Assembly (NCBI RefSeq): GCF_000764305.2
Contig: NW_025937404.1
Span: 495,588 to 559,587, forward strand
Reading direction: 5' to 3'
Source: Hyalella azteca
Lineage: Eukaryota > Arthropoda > Malacostraca > Amphipoda > Hyalellidae
DNA: 64,000 bases
The position numbers and the translations under genes are program-made. Positions 34,861-45,149 of this stretch are shown here, piece by piece. Every line of letters starts with the position of its first letter. The first letter of the stretch is position 1. The notes under the pieces were generated by a model. The model was not told the origin of the DNA. It worked only from the letters and a program-made list of their open reading frames with translations, and ran no database searches.

Positions 34861-35220
34861 ATAGTTAAATACTGGGAATCAAATCCGTAGATTTTTAACG
34901 TGGTCATGCAGACGCGTATATCATTGAACTTGAAATTATTCTTAGCAGCGAAAAAATAACTATTGCGATGAGTGAATAAATTGCTATTTTTGCATCAGAA
35001 AATATGTAGCTTTTTTTTAATTGACTAATTCTTTTATTAGCGAACGAATTGCTTATGTTATCCTAAAGAAATTTGCTATTGTTAAGAGTCTATGAATATG
35101 GCCTTTATAATTACAATACTTTCACAAATAATAACATAATATCACCTTGTAAAGATAAGGCGAGTTGTTAATTCGCTTCAATGAATTTACAACCCCATGA
35201 AATACTTTCTTATCGTGCAC
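34861..35220. other. AT-rich spacer
   Basis: Nothing recognisable. Confidence 0.5.
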
Positions 35221-35224
35221 ACTA

Positions 35225-36500
35225 AAGAGAATGGAGACTTCGATCCCCGTATTGAAGGCTTCAACTCCCCGTGGGGGGGGGGGGGNNNNNNNNNNNNNNN
35301 NNNNNNNNNNNNNNNNNNNNNNNNNNNNNNNNNNNNNNNNNNNNNNNNNNNNNNNNNNNNNNNNNNNNNNNNNNNNNNNNNNNNNNNNNNNNNNNNNNNN
35401 NNNNNNNNNNNNNNNNNNNNNNNNNNNNNNNNNNNNNNNNNNNNNNNNNNNNNNNNNNNNNNNNNNNNNNNNNNNNNNNNNNNNNNNNNNNNNNNNNNNN
35501 NNNNNNNNNNNNNNNNNNNNNNNNNNNNNNNNNNNNNNNNNNNNNNNNNNNNNNNNNNNNNNNNNNNNNNNNNNNNNNNNNNNNNNNNNNNNNNNNNNNN
35601 NNNNNNNNNNNNNNNNNNNNNNNNNNNNNNNNNNNNNNNNNNNNNNNNNNNNNNNNNNNNNNNNNNNNNNNNNNNNNNNNNNNNNNNNNNNNNNNNNNNN
35701 NNNNNNNNNNNNNNNNNNNNNNNNNNNNNNNNNNNNNNNNNNNNNNNNNNNNNNNNNNNNNNNNNNNNNNNNNNNNNNNNNNNNNNNNNNNNNNNNNNNN
35801 NNNNNNNNNNNNNNNNNNNNNNNNNNNNNNNNNNNNNNNNNNNNNNNNNNNNNNNNNNNNNNNNNNNNNNNNNNNNNNNNNNNNNNNNNNNNNNNNNNNN
35901 NNNNNNNNNNNNNNNNNNNNNNNNNNNNNNNNNNNNNNNNNNNNNNNNNNNNNNNNNNNNNNNNNNNNNNNNNNNNNNNNNNNNNNNNNNNNNNNNNNNN
36001 NNNNNNNNNNNNNNNNNNNNNNNNNNNNNNNNNNNNNNNNNNNNNNNNNNNNNNNNNNNNNNNNNNNNNNNNNNNNNNNNNNNNNNNNNNNNNNNNNNNN
36101 NNNNNNNNNNNNNNNNNNNNNNNNNNNNNNNNNNNNNNNNNNNNNNNNNNNNNNNNNNNNNNNNNNNNNNNNNNNNNNNNNNNNNNNNNNNNNNNNNNNN
36201 NNNNNNNNNNNNNNNNNNNNNNNNNNNNNNNNNNNNNNNNNNNNNNNNNNNNNNNNNNNNNGTGGTGGGGGCTTCATCCCCTCAGTGGTGGGGGCTTCAT
36301 CCCCTCAGTGGTGGGGGCTTCATCCCCTCAGTGGTGGGGGCTTCATCCCCTCAGTGGTGGGGGCTTCATCCCCTCAGTGGTGGGGGCTTCATCCCCTCAG
36401 TGGTGGGGCTTCGTTCCCTCAGTGGTGGGGGACTTTGTCCCTTCAGTGGTAGGGGACTTCATCCCCTCAGTGGAGGGGAGTTAGACCCTCAGTGAGGGGG
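35225..36500. repeat. 23-bp G-rich minisatellite spanning the gap
   Basis: To the right of the gap are about ten copies of a 23-bp unit containing GTGGTGGGGGCTTCATCCCC, decaying after 36400. To the left, decayed copies (ACTTCGATCCCCGTATTGAA, GGCTTCAACTCCCCGTGG) and then 13 Gs lead into the gap, so the array probably spans it. G runs could form quadruplexes and also explain the assembly failure. Confidence 0.9.
35286..36261. other. Assembly gap, 976 N
   Basis: Continuous N. The frames of 338-432 codons that cross it consist of unknown residues and are meaningless. Confidence 1.
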
Positions 36501-36980
36501 TCCCACTGAGATCGTGGATTTCTGCAGCGCGGGTAACATTACTGAATCCCAATCTTGATATTCCTTAATTTCTAATACCGCAAAGAATTATTAAGCTCAC
36601 TTATTTTAATTAAATAAAGGCCTCTTCAAACAAACATTTTACTTCTAACATCCGACTTTCAATTTACTCTCGTGTTAAAACGTAGTGAAAACTATTTTAC
36701 TTCTCATAATTCAAAATTATATTTGCTAAATGCAAAATCGAATTTTAATTTTTGATTCAATTTTTTATCTTTCTTTCCTCAAATACTTTTCAAAATTTCA
36801 TCAATTTCCCCCAATCCTTTCTTATTCGCAGAACAAACCACTAACTTTAACAAAATTTATTTTATTATTAGATTAGAATTTATTAGATTATCTTTTAATA
36901 ATAAACAGCGTAATCTTCATTTTAGATAATCAAGTTATTTCCTGTTAATATAAATCTCAAGTTCATGCACAAGCTCACAA
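36501..36980. other. AT-rich spacer
   Basis: Nothing recognisable. Confidence 0.5.
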
Positions 36981-36984
36981 AATA

Positions 36985-37230
36985 ACATGCATACATAATA
37001 ACATACTACACCTAACCTCAATAACATATGAGTCATAGCATCAATAACATACGACACATAACATCAATAACAAACGACGCATAACATCAATAACAAACGA
37101 CGTATAACATCAATAAAAAACGACACATAACATTAATAACATACGACACATAACATTGATAACATATGACACATAACGTCAATAACATATAACAGTTAAC
37201 ATCAATAACATACGACACATAACATCAAAA
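36985..37230. repeat. 23-bp minisatellite
   Basis: About ten copies of a unit containing CATAACATCAATAACATACG and then ACA; 23-bp spacing is clear at 37081 and 37104. Confidence 0.93.
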
Positions 37231-37339
37231 GTAAGCAACAATATCCTAGCTTATCCTGTAGACAGAAGTTGATGTGAGGGGGCTGGTGTCGGGAGCAGGC
37301 CTTCTTTTTACACGCGCCTGTCAAGCGTGACTCGAATTA

Positions 37340-37570
37340 GACAGGGGATATCCACTGGGTAAGGAATGGAAAGGGATATGCCCCGGGATGGGAATGATTG
37401 GGAATATTTTGCGGGACGGGAATATCCCTCAAGACGGGAATAAAAGGGAATGTACTCTGGGATGGGAATTGAAGGTAGTATCCCCGGGATGGAAAGGGAT
37501 ATAAATATCCCCTGGATTGAAATGGAAGAAAATATCCCCAGGACGGCATGGAATGGAATATCCCTTAGTG
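37340..37570. repeat. Degenerate GGGACGGGAATATCCC repeat
   Basis: About eight loose copies, roughly 28-32 bp, around CGGGATGGGAATGATTGGGA and AATATCCC. Minus-strand frames (for example 37308-37736, 142 codons) through it show no domain. Confidence 0.8.
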
Positions 37571-37704
37571 TCTGCATTATAGACCCCGGGAGCCTCATCG
37601 CTCTTAGTCTCACATATAATTGTAACTGAAGTGGAATTGTAGACAATAAAAGTCTAAGCTTTTTATATTGCTGATTTCCGAATCCTATGGTGTAGGAACT
37701 TACG

Positions 37705-38030
37705 GCACGTGCCAAAAAACGTTTTTCGAGACCCAATCGTGTCCTAATAAATTTTTCCGGACCCAGAAATGTTTTTCGAATCTAAATGGCGTTTTTAAGG
37801 AACCAGCAACGTTTTTCAAATCACAATGAGGTTTTTCGGGACCCAGCAATGTTTTTTTAATCCCAATGACGTTAGTCGGAACCCAGCGACGTTTTTCAAA
37901 TCCCACTCTGAATTTTGTCGGGTCGCAGTGACGTTTGTCAGGACCCAGTGACGTTTGTCAGGACCCAGTGACGTTTGTCAGGACCCAGCGACGTTTGTCA
38001 GGATCCAGTGACGTTTTTCGGGACGCATGA
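37705..38030. repeat. 20-bp minisatellite with a decay gradient
   Basis: The right core holds five near-identical copies of GGACCCAGTGACGTTTGTCA (37930-38025). Leftward the units drift to 24-31 bp forms with ACGTTTTTCGGGACCCA. ACGT is retained throughout. Confidence 0.92.
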
Positions 38031-38164
38031 CCCAATTTTCGGGACCAAATGTGGGCGTGAGAGACGCTTGCTCCTGCGGGACCCGATTCTGAAATTTATG
38101 ACCTGTCCGCCGCACCTGAATGCGGTATTGTCTCGTTTTAATGGGGAATTTTTTCCGGCTTTCA

Positions 38165-38670
38165 GCAACACGAAAGTAAAATGAATGAAAATTAATGAAA
38201 CTAAAACATGAAAATGTGAAACTAGAATGAATGAAAATTAATAATTAAACTAAAACATGAAAACATGTAAGTAGAATGAATGAAATTTAATGAATCTAAA
38301 ACAAAAAACTAGAATTAAAGAAAATTTATGATACTAAAATATGAAGCTGGAATGAATGAAAATTAATCACACTTAAACATGGAGACATGGAACTAGATTG
38401 AACGAAAATAATGAACTTTAAACTAGAATGAATGGAAATTAATGAAATTAAAAGCTTCAAACTTTAACTAGTATGAATTAAAATTAATGAAACTGGAAAA
38501 AGAAAACATGAAGTTATAATGAATGAAAATCAATTAATCTAAAACATGAGAACATGAAACTGAATGAATGAAAATTAATTAAAAAAAAATTTAAAACATG
38601 AGAACATGAAACTGAAATGAATAAAAATTAATGAATCTGAAACATGAAAACATGAAACTGAAATGAATGA
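38165..38670. repeat. Degenerate repeat of about 35-50 bp, A-rich
   Basis: About 12 diverged copies containing CTAGAATGAATGAAAATTAA and then TGAAACTAAAACATGAAAAC; indels make the period variable. Confidence 0.85.
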
Positions 38671-39955
38671 CCGAAATGTCTCTCAAGCAGGAACCCTACA
38701 CTGTAGTGTTTAAAAATGAAAATCATATTCAACAAGACTTGAAAAAATATGAAAGCTGAAAGATTAAAAAATTCATCGAATTGATGAAAAATGAAGTATA
38801 AGCACTTAAATGTTATAAAAAGGCCGAACTATCAGAAGGCCACTTCAGTCTTGAAGAAGCTACAGATTCATAAATAAGTTGTGTAAACGGCATCAATTTA
38901 ATGCTTAAATACTTAAAGTAATAATAAAATATTTTTTATTTATAATTTTAATTATAATAACAATTAATTTTGTAATTCATCATTAATTTTATTTGTAAAA
39001 TAATTTAATCTTTATTTAAAATTAATATTGACGATTGATACTAACAATTATTATAATTCAACTTTCACGTTTTCACTCCATAAAAAAACTGAAAATATTG
39101 AATCTCTTCGTACATTAATCATTTTATTGAATCATAAAATAACATTATTGCCTATTTTCATCTATAGGAATGGTAGCATTCCACTCGTCTAATGAACTTA
39201 GAATATTTATATATTTTTTAAGCTTGTTGACCTGAGACAATTAAGCAGGACAAATTTTTGTTAGCAGTCACAAACTTCTAAAATGCGAATTAAATTACAT
39301 TTTTTCTAAGTACTTGGTGCTTGAGAATACAAAAAAATGTCAACTAAATTCAGTTGTTTACATCTGCGCCTTAAGAGCGAGAGTATGTACACTGCAGGCT
39401 CAGTGTGCCAGAGGCAGCGGAAGAAGGATGTACGCGCCGCTCCTCGCGACGTCTCGTCCCCTCAACGCTAAACTTGTCGGGATTAAAACACCAACTTGCG
39501 AGCGGCTGGCGACACGCGTGGATTTCTATTGCAAAGTGTGTTGTTTTTACCTTTTATTGATTAATCTTCTACTCATTTAATATCATTTTTCATGAATTTA
39601 TTTGTGATTTAAGAGCATGATCAGCTTCTAGAAAAAAACATGTTCTTGAGTGATTACGTATAGCCGACATTTTTACATTGATTGTAACTGATATTTCTAT
39701 GTGTGATATCTTCGTAATGTTTCCGGGTAACTCGCGTATATCACGAGTGCAACGTATCGCTAAACATTCCAAGTGTTTCATATTTGAGACACGTGTTCTA
39801 ATTTTTCCGAGTGTCTCGAGTGTTCTACGTGATGATGTGTCTCGCGTAATCCCCTCTCTCCCCCCAATGTATCTCGACGTATCCCTAAGTATCCTGATGT
39901 ATCATCACCAAGCTTCATCGTCAAATCTTTGATGTCAAAATAATACGCTGCGATG
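38671..39955. other. AT-rich spacer, no gene seen
   Basis: An 88-codon frame at 39314-39580 has no recognisable domain. At 39760-39910 GTGTCTCGAGTGTTCTACGT and GTATCTCGACGTATCC phrases recur loosely. Confidence 0.45.
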
Positions 39956-39964
39956 ATTTGCATA

Positions 39965-40180
39965 CATGACGAAACGTTGCGAAACGTTAGGTGACATTAG
40001 GAGAAGTTACGAAACGTTACGAAATGTTACGAGAAATAAGGAGAAGTTCCGAAATGTTACGAGACATAAGGAGAAATTCCGAAACGTTAGTTGACAGTAG
40101 GGGAAATTACGAAACGTTACGAAATATTACGAAACATTAGGGGAAGTTACGAAACGTTACGGACCGTTACGAGGAGCTAG
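39965..40180. repeat. GAAACGTTAC-type short repeat
   Basis: Decamer-like GAAACGTTAC / GAGAAGTTAC / GAGACATAAG units in irregular order over about 210 bp. Confidence 0.87.
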
Positions 40181-40264
40181 TCGTACGGTGGTCGTAAGTG
40201 TCGCTCTCCTGCAAATCCCGACTTACAGCGCCGCTTTACAGGACTGATGCTACATCGCCTGTTG

Positions 40265-40650
40265 ATCTTGCTGTTATAGCTCCTGTTGTTTCTGTTGCTG
40301 CTGTTACAGTTGCTGCTGTTTCTGTTGCTGCTTTTTCAGTTGGTACTGTTTCTGTTGCTGCTGTTTCTGCTGCTGCTGTTTCTGTTGCTGCTGTTTCAGT
40401 TGGTACTGTTTCTGTTGCTGTTGTTTCTGCTGCTGCTGTTTCTGCTGCTGCTGTTTTTGTTACTGCTGTTTCACTTGGTACTGTTTCTGTTCATACTGTT
40501 TCTATTGATACTCTTTCTTTTGCTGCTGTTTCTGCTGCTGCTGTTTTTGTTGCTGCTGTTGCAGTTGGTACTGTTTCTGTTGCTGCTTTATCCGTTCATA
40601 CTGTTCTGCTGCTGCTGCTTTTGTTGCTGCTATTTAGGATGCTGCTGTTT
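40265..40650. repeat. 15-bp minisatellite, GTTGCTGCTGTTTCT
   Basis: About 25 copies of a 15-bp unit. A frame from 40198 stays open for 288 codons through this and the next two arrays, giving V/A/S pentapeptides (VAAVS, VGTVS). A second forward frame (L/F-rich) is equally open, and the frame runs through unrelated arrays and an N, so I do not call a gene. An A/V-rich structural protein exon cannot be excluded. Confidence 0.92.
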
Positions 40651-40743
40651 CTGCTGATTGCGGCTGATTTTGTTGGAGCGGTTACTGTTTATTTTTCTGT
40701 ACCTGCTGCTGTTGTCGCTTTTTTGTATGTGGGGTCTGTTGCA

Positions 40744-40926
40744 GTCACCACCACTACCCTCACTACCACTACCCTCACTACCACTGCAGTCACCACCACT
40801 ACCCTCACTACCACTGCAGTCACCACCACTACCCTCACTACCACTGCAGTCACCACCACTACCCTCACTACCACTGCAGTCACCACCACTACCCTCACTA
40901 CCACTGCAGTCACCACCACTACCCTC
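40744..40926. repeat. 30-bp minisatellite
   Basis: Six copies of a unit containing CACCACTACCCTCACTACCA and then CTGCAGT, nearly identical. Ends at a single N (40927). Confidence 0.95.
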
Positions 40927-40927
40927 N

Positions 40928-41075
40928 CAAGTATGCTGCAGTGTCCCAAGTATGCTGCAGTGTCCCAAGTATGCTGCAGTGTCCCAAGTATGCTGGAGTG
41001 TCACAAGTATGCTGCAGTGTCCCAAGTATGCTGCAGTGTCTCAAGTATGCTGCAATGTCCCTAAGTATGCTGCCA
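40928..41075. repeat. 19-bp minisatellite
   Basis: Nearly eight copies of CAAGTATGCTGCAGTGTCC, beginning directly after the N at 40927. Confidence 0.95.
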
Positions 41076-41250
41076 TCGGTCGTGCTGACCATCTTTTGCA
41101 ATTACCTGAGCTTCCCCTGAAAATGCTGACAGGTTCAGTCAATTAAGTAGAATCTTTATCAAATAATGGGCCATTGCTGGATATTTTACGAGGGATTACG
41201 ACGGTGCTGGGGACACGGCATTAGCAGTAAACTGGTTACGGTTTGTGCTG

Positions 41251-41436
41251 CACTCAAAAAAATGAGCAAGACGTTGTCCAAATACTTTTGCCCACTTTTG
41301 GCCTCTGTGTGGGCGATCCTGACCTAGTTTGGCCAAGCCACAGGGCGTATCAGTGCTACGTCCATTCTCTGTTTTTGCTATTGATAAAAAACTTTAGCAC
41401 TATTCGGACTAAATGATCCTTTTCTTTATTTGAGTG
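41251..41436 (+). mobile_element. MITE-like element, copy 5
   Basis: 186 bp. Left end CACTCAAAAAAATGAGCAAG followed by ACGTTGTCCAAATAC; the reverse complement of the right end reads CACTCAAATAAAGAAAAGGA, then TCATTTAGTCCGAATAGTG. Interior has GTGTGGGCGATCCTGACC and GGGCGTATCAGTGCTACGTC, matching copy 7. No coding capacity. Confidence 0.85.
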
Positions 41437-41571
41437 TGGTACGTGTGGTGAACAAATAACTTGGAAGATAACCTTGATATATAACCGTTTTATCAAGCTA
41501 TTAACTTCTTCCTAACTTCTATACTAGGTCAATATATTAGGAACCCAGTGCCTCGTATTGCGATTCGTGAC

Positions 41572-42110
41572 GTTCAACCCTTAATTCGTGAGGTGCGATC
41601 CTTAATTCGTAAGGTGCGACCCTTAATTCGAGAAGTGCGACCCTTAATACGTGAGGTGCAACCCTTAATTCGTGAGGTGCGACCCTTATTACGCGAGGTG
41701 CGACCCTTAATACGTGAGGGTCGACCCTTAATTCGTGAGATACAACCCTCAATTCGTAAAGTGCATCCCTCAGTTCGTGAGGTGCAACCCTCAATTCGTG
41801 AGGTGCAACCCTCAATTCGTGAAGGGCAACCCTCAATTCGTGAGGTGCAACCCTCAATTTCGTGAGGTGCAACCCTCAATTCGTGAGATGCAACCCTCAG
41901 TTCGTGAGGTGCAACCCTCAATTTCGTGAGGTGCAACCCTCAATTCGTGAGATGCAACCCTCAGTTCATGAGGTGCAACCCTCAGTTCGTGAGGTGCAAC
42001 CCTCAGTTCGTGAGATGCAACCCTCAGTTCGTGAGGTGCAACCCTCAGTTCGTGAGGTGCAACCCTCAGTTCGTGAGGTGCATCCCTCAGTTCGTGAGGT
42101 GCACCCGACT
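41572..42110. repeat. 21-bp minisatellite, about 26 copies
   Basis: Unit changes along the array: CCCTTAATTCGTGAGGTGCG on the left, CCCTCAATTCGTGAGGTGCA in the middle, CCCTCAGTTCGTGAGGTGCA on the right. Most copies are 21 bp, a few 22. Five or more frames on both strands stay open (for example VAPHELR, VQPSIRE), with no reason to prefer any. Confidence 0.96.
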
Positions 42111-42194
42111 CTGCTAATAAGAGTGTCACTATTATAGGCGACAATTCATCGTGGCCTGGGGACTGCTATGTTCGAGACCCATGCTAAGGATACA

Positions 42195-42493
42195 ACACTG
42201 CCACTAATACGGTCATTACATTGTCACTAATACGGTCATTACACTGTCACTAATAAGGTCAATACACGGCCACTAATACGGTCGCTACACTGCCATTGAT
42301 ACGGTCACTACACTGCCACTAATACGGTCACTACACTGCCACTAATACGGTCACTACACTGCCACTGATACGGTCACTATACTGCCACTAATACGGTCAC
42401 TACACTGCCGCTAATACGGTCACTACACTGCCACTAATACGGTCACTACACTGCCACTAATACGGTCACTACACTGCCACTAATACGGTCACT
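42195..42493. repeat. 23-bp minisatellite
   Basis: About 13 copies of a unit containing GGTCACTACACTGCCACTAA and then TAC. The right side is most uniform. Confidence 0.95.
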
Positions 42494-42630
42494 AACTCCA
42501 AAATGGGGCGGCGTCCTCGCGGCAGCAAATAAATTTTTTGGCAAAAAAATCGTCGTCCAATTTGGGCGCCGAAGTCGCGGCGTCCAACGGCGTGCGACGC
42601 TCGGAAAAAGGCTGCAATGTTAAGGAGAGC

Positions 42631-42936
42631 CGACAGTGCACTGCACTACACTGTAACGCACTGTACTGCACTTCACTGCACTGTACTGTACTGTACTGCA
42701 CTGCACTGCACTGCACCGCACTGTACTGCACTGCATTTCACGACACTGCACTGTACTGCACTGCACTGCACTGCACTGAACTGTGATGCACTGTAATCCA
42801 TTGCACTGCACTGTACTGCACTGCACTACACTGCAATGCAATGCACTGTATTGCACTGTTCCACATTCCATCGCATTGCACTGTACTGCCCTGCACTGTA
42901 CTGCACTGCACTGCACTGTACTGCACTACACACTGC
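42631..42936. repeat. Pentanucleotide array (CAGTG/CAGTA)n
   Basis: About 60 imperfect copies of CTGCA/CTGTA (CAGTG/CAGTA on the minus strand). It abuts the 3' side of the LINE remnant, which reads on the minus strand, so it sits where a LINE tail would be. All frames are open. Confidence 0.93.
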
Positions 42937-44215
42937 CTTAGGACGTTATGATGAGTTTAAAACTTCTCAGGCCATGATCAAGCTGATGCGCCGCCTTCGT
43001 CGTCCTCCGTCTCCAAGTCGTCGATAGGCAGGTCACCCCGCCCTCAGGTCCCGGATGTAACGTTGGACGTGTTCCATATGTTTGCCCTCCTTTGGGCCAG
43101 CTGATGCAAGATGCTCTTGCTTGTCACTTGATTAGGGTGGTTTCCCATAACTGGACAATCTGGGATCTTCTTCAGTAACTTATCCAGCTGTCTCATGAAA
43201 GTCGCAAGGGCAAACTCCCCACCTCTTAGCACCTTTGGCAAGGCGTTAAACAACCTTGGTCCGACCACGGACAGTGATCCCTCACGAAGAGTCTGTACTC
43301 TGGCCGCGGCACGGTTATTGAATGGGGGAATCCTGCACAGTCTTCCCCTTCTTTCGTTGTAATACGTCACAATTTTGGAGGTCTCTCATTTAAATTTGGG
43401 AGCTAGTCTGGTTATCATCTTCCAAGTGTACAGTATGATATACCTTTCTCTTTTCCTCTCCAGGGACTGCAGTCCCAGGTGTTTCAGCCTTTCACAGTCG
43501 TTCAGATCCAGCTCCCTCATGCCGCTGATCTTACACGTGAAGGTCCGCTGCACTGCCTCCAGTTTCCCCACGGCCCCCACCTTGAGCGGCGCCCTAAGCT
43601 GACAGCAGTATTCAAGATTGGGGAGCACGAGGGCTCTGAAGAGTGCAATCATTGGTGCTGCTTCTCTTGTTCGAAATGTCCGCCAGATCCACACCATCCT
43701 TTGTCTCCCTCGCCCAACTATTTCCTCGATGTGGTCATCGAACGTGGCTTCAGTACAGTACACATCAACACTCCGAGATCTCGAACTAGTTGCTTTTCTT
43801 CAATTTCTGTGCCATCCGATGCCATGTAGCCATGTGGCATCCCGGTCTTTGTGCCAACTCTGTATCTCATTACTTCGAACTTGGTGCCGTCGAATTGCAT
43901 ATTATTTACTAGGGTCCAATCATAGGTAGTCGACAAGTCATCCTGTAACCTCTCGCAGGCTTGGACCTCTGTGATCTTGTCGATATCGGCAATATTTATG
44001 GATGAAGAGGATCGGTCCAAGCACCGAGTCTTGTAGCACTCCGCTTTTCACCTTCGCTTCTCTCGATTTAGAATTTGCAATTGCGACAGCTTGTACTCTA
44101 TCTGTAAGGAAGTTGTGGATCCACCCTAACAGGTTTCCTCCTGCCCCCAACAGTCTCAGCTTTCTGAAGATCACCCCATGGTCAAATTTGTCAAAGGCTT
44201 TAGCAACTTCATCCC
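42937..44215 (-). mobile_element. 5'-truncated LINE remnant (non-LTR retrotransposon)
   Basis: On the minus strand the order is reverse-transcriptase palm motifs, thumb, the LINE C-terminal region, then about 110 bp of 3' UTR ending CGTCCTAAGG. It begins abruptly within the AFDKxDH motif, so the endonuclease and the N-terminal half of RT are missing. The style resembles CR1/Jockey-type elements common in arthropods; the clade is not certain. It is disabled by truncation, frameshifts, an internal stop and loss of the catalytic box. Confidence 0.9.
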
Positions 44216-44222
44216 CACCCAC
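43044..44222 (-). pseudogene. Broken LINE reverse transcriptase ORF2
   Basis: Four pieces, read from 44222 downward. Piece 1 (44222-43938) has AFDKFDHG, GWIHNFLTDR and SGVLQDSVLGPILF. Near 44010 the frame shifts, and the roughly 40 residues expected between the LF(L)IYINDI-type motif and the LQDDL motif are missing, including the YADD/FADD catalytic box. Piece 2 (44020-43718) has ERLQDDLSTTYDWTL. A second shift near 43757 leads to piece 3 (43763-43386), with APMIALFRALVLPNLEYC and ERLKHLGLQSLERKRERYII. An in-frame stop at about 43386 separates piece 4 (to 43044), with GPRLFNALPKVLR. QDS instead of the usual QGS in piece 1 is a further lesion. Confidence 0.9.
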
Positions 44223-44370
44223 CCTCAGTATTCAACCCCACACACTCCCAGCCTCTTCATCCCCACCCTCCCCGTCATCCCGGCATTGTTATCCTCACGA
44301 TGCATCCCGACGCTCGTAAACCCAGCAAAGCGGATGCGCGTTTCGAATTCTTCTGACCGCCGCTTGAGTG
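44223..44370. other. Short spacer between LINE and MITE
   Basis: CCCCACACACTCCCAGCCTC and CATCCCCACCC phrases suggest a small pyrimidine-rich repeat at 44215-44285. The segment 44355-44370 is the left copy of a 16-bp direct repeat flanking the next element. Confidence 0.6.
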
Positions 44371-44538
44371 CACTCACGGAATTGAGTGAGACTTTGTCCA
44401 AAAAGCAATACCCTTTGTGCCCTTTTGCGTGTAAAACTAACCTATTTTGGCCTGCCAAAAAGTGGCTTAAGTTTTGTGTGTATTAAGTGTGTCACTATTT
44501 GCACAATGTGACTCAGTAATGTCTCTGAGTGTTCGGAA
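44371..44538 (+). mobile_element. MITE-like element, copy 6, with flanking 16-bp direct repeat
   Basis: Left end CACTCACGGAATTGAGTGAG followed by ACTTTGTCCAAA; the reverse complement of the right end (to 44532) reads CACTCAGAGACATTACTGAG, then TCACATTGTGCAAATAGTG. GACCGCCGCTTGAGTG occurs on both sides, at 44355-44370 and 44539-44554, a perfect 16-bp direct repeat. Confidence 0.85.
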
Positions 44539-44622
44539 GACCGCCGCTTGAGTGGCTTATAAATCCGCTGCTGCGGACAGCCGAGAGATTGCGGCGCTTA
44601 GCAACTCCAGATCCGGTGATGC

Positions 44623-44857
44623 ACTCAGAGAAATGAGTGCTTTTTGGCCATATATTTTGTCCACATATTTTTAGCAGATATTTTTTTCCAAATAGCGATG
44701 CCATTTTTGGTCTTGTGTGGGTCATCGTGACCCAATTTTGGCAGGCAATAAGGGCATATCTATAGTTTCTATACTACGTACGCTCTCTGTTTGCGTTGTG
44801 GATATGAAAGTGTGTTACTATTGGGACATTTTAACACATTCATTATTATAAGTGCGG
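44623..44857 (+). mobile_element. MITE-like element, copy 7 (longest)
   Basis: Left end GCACTCAGAGAAATGAGTGC. The interior carries GCGATGCCATTTTTGGTC, the near-palindrome GGGTCATCGTGACCC, TTTTGGCAGGCAATAAGGGC and CTACGTACGCTCTCTGTTT, the fullest version of the conserved core. The right end, GTTACTATTGGGACATTTTA, then ACACATTCATTATTATAAGTGC, matches the inverted end. A TTTTTGGCCATATATTTTGTCC partial duplication near the left end explains the greater length. Confidence 0.83.
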
Positions 44858-45145
44858 CGAGAAGGGGTGGAAGAAAAGCCCTCAGTAGCGAGAAGGGCTT
44901 GAGCCTCGCCGTTTTAGTTGAGATTGTGAGCCCATGAGCTCTATATAATGAAAAATGTTCAACCCCTTTCGACATTGAGCCCGATTACCGTGCAATGGGC
45001 CCCAATGTTTGTGGTTCACTTAAAACCCCTCGATGTTGGGTTTCCTCTTCTTCGGTGTTTCTATTATGAAGTCGAAACTCCGCATTGAGGTATTTACGTT
45101 CACGTGATGAGGGATTTCAAAAATTTAGGGCTCAACCCTTCATTA
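44858..45145. other. Spacer
   Basis: Loose GGGCTTGAGCC / GAGCCC phrases. No gene recognised. Confidence 0.45.
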
Positions 45146-45149
45146 TTTC

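Noticed and set aside
35197..36495. Frames of 338-432 codons
   Set aside because: They are mostly N; only the gap holds them open.
42150..42185. ATGTTCGAGACCC resembling a tRNA or SINE B box
   Set aside because: No A box or acceptor pairing; the flanks are two minisatellites.
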